Positions 32,590 through 43,700 of a stretch of DNA of 64,000 nucleotides are shown piece after piece. Under the pieces are notes generated by a model that made no database searches, was not told where the DNA came from, and saw only the letters and a program-made list of their open reading frames with translations. This DNA comes from Amoebophrya sp. A120. Taxonomy: Eukaryota > Sar > Dinophyceae > Syndiniales > Amoebophryaceae. The stretch is from assembly GCA_905178155.1 (NCBI GenBank), contig CAJINV010000021.1, forward strand, positions 44,106 through 108,105. Reading direction: 5' to 3'. Made by a program: the position numbers and the translations under genes. Positions within the stretch are counted from its first letter, which is position 1; every line of letters begins with the position of its first letter.

Positions 32590-34712
32590 ATTGTGAGCAG
32601 CGTTTCCATTTCCATTTGCATTTGCATTGTTCAGACTCGGCGATCGTGATGCTTTCCGCCTGAATACTTACGGTAAGGACGCCGGTCACGGTGCTGACTA
32701 CTTCCTGTCATCCGGAACGAAAAGTACGCTGCAGACAGTGGTTGAGCGAAAAAAAAAAAGGTTCTGTGAAAACGAGAGCGAAGTAGCTGGTTGAAACAGC
32801 GAGAGAGATCCAGATAGTACACTAGCAGTATCTGCATGATCAGCAAGACGAGGGTTAGTGGTGCCAGCATCAAGAACGAAATCCACCACCTTGAGCGAGT
32901 TGTTGTTTCTGTTGACTAGTTGTGCCGACAAGAGGACACGAGCACCTCAGAGCAACCTGGGTTGGTAAGACAATCTAGTGCTCCTATTCTGTATTGATCG
33001 GTGTGAGTAGACGATGAACTATTCTGGCGTGAGCGGATTCTTTGATATTGTGATTGTCGGTACTGCTCTTTGAGCCTGGCGAAGTCCAAGCAAGACTGAT
33101 AACTCACTCTGCCTCTCTTCGCGCGAGTGATATCTCGAACGGAAGTTCACTTCGAACACGTCGGTCTTTGGCAATACAAACTCCTGGTGGCTATCATTCA
33201 TCTAGTATTTACTTAGACAAATTTATCATTATCAACCTGTGAAGAAAAGAAAGTGACAAGGCCCTTCGAATTGTCGGTCTGGTCTTCGTGTGAATCGTAG
33301 AACTACGTTGCACTTCGTAAAGTAGTGGTGATAGGTTGCGAACGTCTGGGCTTCGATTTTTTCAGGATCCGCTTTTTTTGTTTGGGCTTGCTCGTGATGC
33401 TTGCATGAGAGAGCTCCCATTTCTGGTGGAGGCGCCGCCCTGGTTGCGGTTTTGGGTGGACACAGCTCTCTCATGTCGGAGCACCGGTATGCCGCTGGGG
33501 GGTGCAGCTTGCTCTTTGCAGCTTGCTGAATCTGTCCGGATTGGCGCAGCAGAGGCTGGCTTTGCCGCCTCTTCCCTGCGTTTCACTTCCACGCGCATAA
33601 GGATCTCCAGGGCCGTGCACCACGTTCGGCCTCTTGACTTTAGACGCATGCCGTACGTCTGTCCCTCATGCAGCATGGGCCCCGACTCATGTTGCATGTT
33701 GTAACTGCCCTGCGCCGCGGCCCTTTCGTTGCGCCTTCTATCGCCACTCCATTCTCGAAAGGCCTATCTCTGTATGACAAGCGCTGTAGCAGTACTAGTG
33801 GCTATCCTTATCCTTATGCCATCTTAACTTACGACTTTGCTTTGCTCTGTTTCCTTAATTACTTACTTAATGATGATGGTCTGAGCTGCAGACCACTGGG
33901 TCGCCGCAGCGTAGTGCTTGCGCGCACCATTAGAAGTGCGTTAGCACGCCCTGCTTTTCTTGCGCGCACCATCAGAAGTGCGCTGGTGCCAATCGTGTTT
34001 CTGCGCGCACCATCAGAAGTGCGTTGAAGTGCGAGGGTCGTGAGTGAGTGAGTGAATGTTTTTCATTAAGAGGCCGTCGCGCCACCCGGACGTCCTGCCG
34101 GTAGACCACCAATATCATTATCAACCTGTACTTAACCAAGCGCCACCCTCCCTGAGGTCACCTCTTCATACTCCACCAACTACTTATTTGAACGGCCTGA
34201 TTCGGCCTTCTTAGAGTTTCATAGACTACAAAGCCACTAACTTTATCAACAATTTTAGTACTAATTTTCCCCTGCTCGAAAGTGATTAAGGTTTATTTAC
34301 ACGAGCTGTTTCTACTTCATATTCATACGCGCTTGCTATACCAATTTTGTCCTTTTCCGAACTTCGGGTGAGGGTCCTTATTTCTTCTCCAACGAATATA
34401 TCAATCGAGAATCCACTGAGGCTTGGCACTTACTCATTTACGACTACATAGTCGACTGTACTTCTGCTCAGCAGGTTCGGCCCAACTTAAATTTTCCTCA
34501 CTGTAAATAGTTTGTAAGTTCTTGTTGTGTGCTGCTGTGTCCACCCAGTGCTAAAGATATCTAGTATTCAATCGTAACACAGACCACGTCGTAGAAAAAA
34601 AAAGGTACACGACGAGGAGGTGAAAGACACGGAAAAATCCTGTCCATGATATCTTGTTGAGATAATTTTCTTTTTGATCCGCTATAATTAAAGATAAATC
34701 AAAGTTGAAATT
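32590..34712. other. Intergenic, 2.1 kb, with short tandem repeats
   Basis: No supported gene. Frames around 33336-33704 are open on both strands but show no recognisable protein. Short tandem repeats lie at 33918-34025. Confidence 0.5.
33918..34025. repeat. Three-copy repeat of a near-palindrome
   Basis: GCGCGCACCATCAGAAGTGCG (one base shorter core shown in findings) occurs three times with about 42-bp spacing; GCGCAC and GTGCGC at its ends are complementary, so each copy could fold or bind a dimeric protein. Confidence 0.75.
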
Positions 34713-37700
34713 ATGTCGGATCCCCGCGGGTACCACAATTGCGCGATTGCGCGGCTCGAGGAGGAGCTCGAGACCGACTGCACCAAGGGTGTTACCCCGG
34801 AAAAGGCCGCGGAAAAGTTTGCCCGGGATGGGCCCAACGAGCTGTTCAAGCCCAAGCCCCCGACGCTGTTCATGCTTTTCATCGCGCAAATGCTGAACGT
34901 GATTATGCTGCTCCTCTCCGCCTCCGCCTGCGCTTCCCTGGTGATCGCGGGCACGAGGAGTAACCCCGAGCCGATCCACTTCGTGGAGGGGATTGCCATT
35001 TTCGTGATCGTCTTCCTCAACGCCGGCATCGCGGCCGTCACGGAGTCGGTGGCCAACCAGGCACTGGAAGCGCTGTCCAAGATGTCGCAGGCGACGTGCA
35101 CCGTGATCCGGAACGGGGAGGAGGTGGAAATTGACAGCGTGAAGGTGGTCGTCGGGGACCTGGTCGTACTGAAAATCGGGGACATAGTGCCGGCAGACCT
35201 CCGTATGCTGGAGAGCAACGAGCTGAAGGTCAACGAAATGCTGCTCACGGGAGAACCTGACGACGTAGCAAAGAAGGTTTTCAAATTCGTCGAGACAGGT
35301 ATCTTCACCTTATAAAGTCAACATTGTAGATAGAAGGTGTTATGATCATGATCGACATGGTCGCATCCAAGTACGAGGGCAACGTATTTTTGTCATGATA
35401 TTAGATGCACAAGAACGCGAGATTGTGATTGATATAATCAATGAAGACAGAGTGTCGTCCAGCGATTTCGGAAACAAGAAACCGAGTGGTATTTGAATAA
35501 ATATAAAACGAAATACTTATCAACCTTAAAGGTGTGGACGCCCGCGATAGCGGCGCCGAGCACGGCGGCGAGGAGAAGCTGACGCCAGCGTCGATGGCCT
35601 TTTCCTCCTGCCAGGTGACGAACGGTAAGGCAATAGGCGTTGTCACGGACATCGGGATGGCCACCCGAGTCGGCGCCATCGCGCTGATGCTGCAGTCCAA
35701 AAAGGAGGGTTCGGACAAGGGCTGCCTGCCGGACACCACCAGCAACATGACCCCGCTGCAGCAATCGCTGCAAGATTTGGGGGTCTTAATCGGGTATCTG
35801 GCGATCGGCGTGTGCGCGCTGGTCTTCGTAGTTGGGTGGGCCATCGATAGCAAGGACGAAACCGATCCCAGCAAGGAATCCTGGCTGTAAGGAGTGTTGT
35901 TTTTGTTTGTAAGTGCAGATAATTTATTTTCTGTTGAAATCTGAATAGGAGTGGAGATCAGCAAAGTAAGTTCCACGGCCGCGGAGAAGTACATCTTGTA
36001 GGTAGCTAATTTGCGAACTTGATGCGATGAAGATCCTGATTTCGAGTGTGCTACTTATTTTGCTTCCTGAAACGACCGCAACCAATCATGTGAAGAATAT
36101 CTTTTCAGGTACATGATCCTCGTTTCCGTGACGCTTGCGGTGGCCGCGATCCCCGAGGGCATCCCGCTGTGCGTGACCATTTCCCTCTCCTCTGGGGCCA
36201 ACACCATGGTGCAAAGGAATGTGTTGGTCACCAGGTTAGCCGCGGTGGAGACGCTCGGGTCGGCCAGCGTGATCTGCACGGACAAGACCGGGACGCTGAC
36301 GGAGGGAAAGATGACGCTGGTCAAAATGTGGTCCGCGGAGAAGCTCTACGACGTGTCCGGGCAGGGCTTCGACCCCAACGTGGGGAAGGTGTACCCGGCC
36401 GACGACCCGATGGAGATTCCCCATTCCATCTCCGGGATTAACGTGGGTGGCATGGACCACATGCCAAACCTGAAAAAGGACGTCAGCACAGCAAAGATGG
36501 GCGGAAACCAGCTGGTAAGTATGGATACTAGTACTTTGCTTTTTTCTGTCATATCAAAATCGATACCACGAGGCTGGTGGAACATCAAGTCGGGTAAACA
36601 TTAGTACCCAGAAGTACTAGGATTCGTGATGAGTCAAATATTGGCTCCCGTACACTTGTGTTCTTCGAAAACAGTGCTACGTATACATCTATCCATGTTG
36701 TTGTTCCTTCCCCGTACAATTATAGGTGCTCCCCTCCGCGACCCCCGGTTTGAAAAAGTCGGACAGTGGCAAGGAAGAGCCGACGGTCCGGTCGACGTTG
36801 CTCGCGGGTTTGCTGTGCAGCAACACGTATGGAATGCAAATATGTCTGGGTCTGGAAGGATGTTGTAACCTGTGATGCGCATTGGCATTTCAGAACACAC
36901 AAAAATCTCTCATGCATAGGTATCAAAAGCTGCTCACTTTCTGTCACCAAAATGGGGGATTTGTCATGCGGGTTCGGCATTGCGGAAGCGAAGCTTTTCA
37001 AAACCTGTGATGCTAGAGCTTCCATGCCAGACCTTCTGTGTCATGCAGAAACAGCATAACCGTTCCAGACCCAGACATTTTTGCATTTGATAACACCTCT
37101 TTATCGCAGGACCCGGTGTCCAACCAGTGGGTCCCGAAGGGGAACTCGTCCGAGGCACCGTTGGTTGTCGCCGCGGCAAAAGTCGGGTTCTGGGAGAAGG
37201 ACATTTCCGCCGCGTTTCCGCGGCTGTTGGAGATCCCCTTCAATTCGTCCAGAAAAATGATGTTGACAATATCAGAAGTGCCAGGTATAAGTGGAATTTT
37301 CATATTGTGTTCGTGCACTTTTGCACCTATCACAGAATGATCTATGCAGCAGGACAATTGATAAACGAAGAAGATGTAGATGACTCTATTGAAGATTTGA
37401 GTGGGTTAGTTCTGTCTCTGTTTGAAATATAGTGAATGGAATTCCAAACGAAAATTTTGGTTGAAGAACATGAAAAAACTACAGCCGGGACCGACCCTCG
37501 GAGACAGCGGGATTTTTTCGCGTTTTTGCAGCTTTTTTGCTGTGTTTTGCATATTTTTTTGTGTTTTGCCGGGTGGGTCTCATTCGAGTTGGTTCCCCCC
37601 AGCCAATGGCAGGCGAACTTGTTCTCCAACAATTGGCGGGAGAAAACTCGACCGAAGACCGGGGAAACACAAGAAAAAGAAGCAAAACGCGAAAAAAAGC

Positions 37701-40700
37701 TACGAAAAACGCGAAAAAAAGCTGCAAAACGCAAAAAAAAGCTACAAAACGCGAAAAATAGCTGCAAAACGCGAAAAAAGGTTGCAAAACGCGAGCAAAA
37801 GGCTTTCTCTAAGCAGTTGCGACTGGGCCGCTTTTGTTTCCCTCCCGCAAAGGAACGGGCCCAGAAGCCTCTCCAATTTCTCCAATCAAACAAGGAAGAG
37901 GGAAAGCTGCAAAAGTTTCAGCTCCCGTTCGTGGGAGAAGGAAGCAGCTGGCTGCGACCGCGGTGCCAACGTGTAAGTAAGCGCTGCCACACGACTGCAC
38001 TACGTGGGCAGCCATTTTGCTCTTTCTGCCGCAGGGGGGGCTGGGGCTTTTGCAAATTTCCCAAATAAAGCAAGAGTAGCAAACGGCCCAGCTCTTCTCT
38101 AGTGCAAACGCCGCGCAAAGAATCTCATCGCGCGGCGTCTTTTTTCGTTCTTTGCCCCGCTATTTCGCTGATTCGTAGGCGCGATTTTGCGCCGAGCCGT
38201 TGTCGCGAGGTGCATTCGTGTTGGGTCTAGTCTAAGCTGGTTGGCATGCTGGAAAGAAGACCGACGGAAACTTGCGGAACGCATCAAAATGCCATCGGTC
38301 TACGTATGGCAATCCAAAATAATCAGGACAGAATCCAGATATCAGCCGGCTTTTGAAGCGAAACACGATGGGAGTACACTTAGGAATCACTTCGGCCAGA
38401 TAGTCCTTTATTGAGAAAGTCCACTAGTAAGAATTCCAAACGAAAATTTAAATTTTGGTTGACGAACATGAAAAAACTACAGCCGGGACCACGACCCTCG
38501 GAGACAGCGGGATTAAATTGTCCGAAGGCACGAAGTATCAAGTGTAAAAATGTCTGGGTCTGGAAGATTGGAACTTGTGATGCTAACTTTGGAATCTAAA
38601 AAAATCTGTATTGCATGACCAGCAAGAGGAGCCACATTTGTGCTACGCGAGGAGGGCATTTGTCATGCGGAAATGGCATCAGGAAGCTTTCCAAAAATCT
38701 GTGATGCTGGATCATGCATTACAAGCATCATGGGTCATGCCAGACAAGCATGACAAGCCTTCCATTCTTCCAGACCCAAACATTTTTACATTTGATACGA
38801 AGTATGTGGTCATCGTCAAGGGCGCCCCAAATATCATCCTGGACAGCTGCTCCTTCACCTGCGCCGTCGGGGATTCTTCGACTCCAAATTTTGGCAAGGC
38901 CGAGAAGTCCAAGGCAATGGAAACCGTGGATCAGCTCTCCTCCCAGGCGTTGCGCGTGCTGGCGGTGGCAATGAGGTACTTACTAAGTTATGAGGTTCAT
39001 TCTTTCATAATTAAGCTGAATACCGATCGTAGTACGCAAGAACTGAAGACCAAGTGCTTTTGTCTTTCGTGAATAATACCGAGGACTTCGAGTTGGAGTT
39101 GCGCTTGGTCGACTTTGAGGAAATGGGAATCGTCGATGATGTATAGAAAGATGCATTCGCTTCAAGAAAAAAACTTTCACATCAACAGGGAATACAAGGA
39201 GCTTCCGTTCGACAACAACGACGACGAGATTTCCTCGGACACGAAATTCAAGCTGATGCTGGAGGGTGCGCAGCTGCGCTTGCTGGGTCTGTTCGCGTCC
39301 ATCGACCCCGCGCGTGAGGGTGTGAAGGAGGCCGTCGAGGCAGCCTACGAGGGGAGCATCCGGGTCACCATGATCACGGGTGACTACTACAAGACGGCCA
39401 TTGCCATCGCCAGAAACATCAAGATTCTCTTGCCAGAAGACGACGTGGCAGAGGTATGAAGAAAATGATACGAAGGATTCATATTTACAGCATGCCGTTC
39501 AACATCTTGCATGTCGAAACTTCCAACATCCGAACATCTTGATGCGAACAACATTCACCGCATTCTTAATTAACCCTTCAGGCCGCCCTGGACTGCGGCG
39601 GATTGCGTCCGAACGGGGAGTATCTGCCCGAGGTGGAGATTGACTTCTTGACCAGTAATATCGCACGAAAAAAGTGTTTCACTGTAGGGATTTTGCAAGT
39701 TTTGCATCACAAGTTTGTTCTACATCACAGAGAAAATTTGCCATGTGAGATTCCGAAGGGAAAACACAGCTAAAAATCTAGTGTCTTGCATGTGTAGCAA
39801 GACAAACCCTTCTCAGATACATTTTTTGCATCTTTTGGCTCAAGACTTCTTGTCTTGTGGCCATTTTCCCACATTAGAGACGGGGCCGCACCCCCGTGAG
39901 ATCAACTCGTCCGGACTCATCGTGGAGATCAACCCCCGTGAGATCCAAGATCCGTAGAGGCACTCTGTAACAGGCTTCAGGTGCGGCTGATGAACCTTTC
40001 GTCCCATTCGTAGAAACTTCCTAGTAAATCAAAACAAAACAAAAATGAGGACTCATCTGCCCTCCACCTGAAGCGCGCACGTGCGCAAAATGCTTCGGTG
40101 GTGCCGGCGGGTGTTTCGCCCGGTTCTTCTTCTGTCACCAGCGGCGGCGAGCATTTTGACTTGCGAGAGCCTTCTCCTTCTCGGAGTAACGTGCGCGAGC
40201 TTTTCCTCTCGGAGTAAATGCGGGCTTACCTAGCACGAGCTTCTCCTCTCAGAGTAACTTGCGCGACTTCTTCATCTCGGAGTACGGGTCGGCTCTGCGC
40301 GAGCTCCTCCTCTTGGAGTGACCTGTAAAATCAACACGCGCTTCCTTCGCTTGGAAATGCCGTTCAAGCTACGCGACGCGTTTTCTCTCCTCGGTCACAC
40401 GTAGCGTAACGAAGCAACGGGGACAGCTCCGCATCAGTGGCGATGCGCTCTAGCCTTTCGATCGGCAGATACAATCCGCAAACTGGCGCGTTGCGTTGGG
40501 GTCGGAGCACTCGTCGCGGATTGCCGGCGCGTTTCCATCTCCGGTCCACGAGGATGCCGCGCACACTAGCGGAGCGCCCTGTTGCTTGGGAGATCAGGGA
40601 CTCTTACCATATTTTCCTTCTTTGCTTCCTGTTTTTCATGCATTAAAATTAAATTTTAAAAATTCGTATTTTCATTTGCATGTCTCTGAACCTGCTTGCT

Positions 40701-43700
40701 TCGCTTCTCGCTGTTCTGGTTGTGGATAGCGGTGTCCGCAACATATTTTGCGATCTCCTCTCATTCTAAGTGCCCAATACTCAAATACTGATCTCAGGCT
40801 CATCATCGTACTCGGACCGTCTGCGCTGGCTCCGGCCTCGTTTTACGTTTGTGACGCCTTTGCCTGCAGTGGGTGCTTCGTGTTGCAGCGGCTTGTCGGT
40901 GTGATCAAATCGGGCCTGGACACAGCTTCTCCTGCCTACGGCGCGGTGGTTCCTCGAGATCTGTTGTGGTTGCAGTGATCTACAGTGTGCGACAAGTGCC
41001 GGCCGCAGGATGTCCAAGGGGATTCGCCGGTCGTGGCCATCAACTCCACGTCGCAGACGGCTGGAATCTTTCGCTATGCTATTCCTTTATATCAAGGCTG
41101 AGGCAGGGCCAAATGAGCCCTGGTCCGATCGCCCCCAAATGTGTGCGGCGCGGCCTCCCAAATGCGAGAGGTCAGCCTTGATATAAAGATGCCCGCTATG
41201 TGGTCGGTACTTATATGCCTGCGCTCCAGACCTTCGCGGGTGCTCGTCGTCGTGCGGCTGCGATCTGTTGCAGGGAGGCGGTTTCCGGACTAGCGGGTGT
41301 GAGTGTTCGGTGGTGTGGTCAACATACTTCGCCAGTTTCCCCTCCAGCAAGACCGTTCTCGCCTCCATCTCAGTGAGGTCGTGGATAGGATTTGGTGGGT
41401 GACTCCCGTTGCGTGATGATCCTGCCCTGTCTGATTCCACGTCCCCGGCACACTCGGGTAGTAGGTCGGGTTGGTGGTTTGCCATCGTCGTTCGCTTGGA
41501 CCCTGGGGTTTCCTTCAAGGCGTTCGGCAGGTCTCGCGGCCTCGCGCTTCAAGGTGTGTTGCCCTGAGATCGGGTGGTCTTCGGACTGCTGCGGATCTTC
41601 ACCTTGCTGCCCGTTGTGCTTCTTGACTGGTGGTTTTCCTCCTTCCTTGCTTTGCTCCTCCTGTTGTGCTTGGTCCCCAGAGTTCCAGGGCCTTGGTTCT
41701 CTGGGTTACCTGGGTCGAGTTGGTTGTGCGGTTCGATTCTTCCTATGCCCCTGCCCCTCTGGTCTGTGCCGCTGCAGCCGGAGGTGTGCGTTTTCATTCG
41801 TCAGCCAGCCTCTTAGAGCTGAAGCTATATGACGTTTGCGTTGGGGAGATTCTCAACGGTCCCTCAGGGCATTGCCCCGTTGCTCGCTCTTGGTGGGAGG
41901 TGGTTGAGCTTGCTTCGGGAAGAGTAGCCGGAGTTGAATTGGCTTTCAGCCTTTTCATTTGTGAATTCGAGGGCAGTGGTTGGCAGAGGTTGTGCGGGAT
42001 ATTCAGTTTTTGTTATCCCGGGACATTTGTGTTCCTTACCCACTTCCTCATTTCCTGGTTGACCAGTTGGTATGGTCGACTATAGGTGCCACCCTCGTTT
42101 CTCACCTCCAGGGGCCCTGGGCTCACCTCACCAGTGATGTTTCACTTGGTGGAAGTTGACAGGGTTCTACGAGCTATTTTGGGTGTCTATTGTCTACATT
42201 TTTTGCATCACAAGTTCACAGTGAAGCAGTTTTTTCTCGGGACAAGTAAGGTGAAGGTGTTCGCCCGCGCCAAACCGGAGGACAAACTGGAGATCGTCGG
42301 GTCCCTGCAGCGCCAGGGCCTGGTGTGCGCGATGACAGGGGTATCAAATGCAACAATGTCAGGGCTGGAAGAGCACAACTTTGTCATGCACATTTTCCAT
42401 GATCCATGATGTCTGTCATGTATGCCATAGCATCACAGATTAGATTTTTTGAGCGCTTATCTATGCGCATCCAGCATGACAAATGCCCTCTCCGCGTAGC
42501 CAAATTTGAATCCTCTTGCTGGTCATGCAATACAGGCTTTTTTAGCATCTAAATGCAGCATCACAAGTTTGGCTCTTCCAGGCCCAGACACTTTTGCATT
42601 TGATAAGGGGACGGCGTCAACGACGCCCCGGCGCTTAACAAGGCCGACATCGGGATCGCAATGGGCATCCAGGGTACGGACGTCGCCAAGGGCGCCAGTT
42701 CCATGATTCTGGTGGACGACAACTTCGTTTCCATCGTGGGCGCGGTCGAGATGGGCCGCGTGATCTACGCGGGCATCCAGAAGTTCGTCGCGTTTATCAT
42801 GTCGGTGCACATCGGGGAGGTGATGCAGATCTTTTTCTGCGTCGTGGCGAAAATCCCGATCATGCGGCAGCCCCTGCAGATTCTCTTCCTCATCCTGGTC
42901 ACCGACCTGCCGCCCGCGGTCGCGCTGGGGATGGAGCCCGGGTCCGCTACCATCATGCGGGACCGCCCGAGGCCCAAGAAGCAGCCCATTGTCTTGCGGT
43001 GGATGTGGATGTCCATCGTCATCAACGGTTTGATTCTCTCCATCGTCATCGCCATCTGCTACCTGCTCTGCTTGGAGTACTACGTGGGTACCATCCCGAA
43101 AGACGAGATCAAAGACGCCATCGACCACGAGGATGCGTTCGACAAAGCTAACAGCAACTGCATTATCCTGCTGTATAAGAACGTACCCACGAGGACCCCA
43201 TATAGTCAAGTTGACATGCATGACTCACTGTTTTGTAGTTCCGGTTAGCAAGGACAGCCGCATCACACCGCCATTTCCTCATCCTGTTTGCAGCGTTGAA
43301 AATGCCAAAACACGACTGGAAGTGCCTGTATTGCGGATGCGCATTACAACTGTTGCCGTATGATTATATTGCAAATCTGCACGTCCACGTTCTTGACAAC
43401 TCTGGTGGTCGTCGTGGGGGAGATTTATGCACATCATAGGCAGTCAGGGCATGTCGCATGCAAACCTGGATCCTCCGAGCTGGTACGTCCACTTACTCAA
43501 AAATGGCAAAAAGATATTGTTTGACTTCACTGCATGCGTTGAGTTCTGTAGTGAGTTTCCGACGAAAAAACGAAGTACAACTTTCTTTTGTCGTGTCAAC
43601 ATGTCTTTGATAAATCTACGTCTACCGCGTGGAAACTTTCTTCACAGTTTGATCACGAGCGGGAAATGACCTCTTTCATTTGTGTCCACAGTTACAAGAA

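Larger units (their letters stand above)
39954..42246. other. Large ATPase intron, 2.3 kb
   Basis: GTAGAG...ACAAG ends fit in phase (EIQDPKVKVFARAKP). Contents: five or so degenerate copies of GCGAGCTTCTCCTCTCGGAG (40135-40330), a hairpin element (41086-41187) and open but unrecognised frames on both strands at 40400-42000. Confidence 0.6.

Noticed and set aside
33336-33704. Opposed open frames of 111-122 codons
   Set aside because: No recognisable protein, no splice context, and both strands equally open.
33918-34025. CRISPR-like spaced repeats
   Set aside because: Only three copies, variable units, eukaryotic context and no cas genes.
35942-35998. Possible micro-exon in the ATPase between exons 2 and 3
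   Set aside because: Direct joining of 35886 to 36109 gives the expected M3-M4 sequence (WLYMILVSVTLAVAAIPEG) in phase; no room for an insert.
39980-40085. Hammerhead-like core CTGATGA ... GAAAC with flanking complementary GCTTCAGGTG / CACCTGAAGC
   Set aside because: The segment between CTGATGA and GAAAC cannot form the required stem II, and the outer pairing does not give a good cleavage-site geometry.
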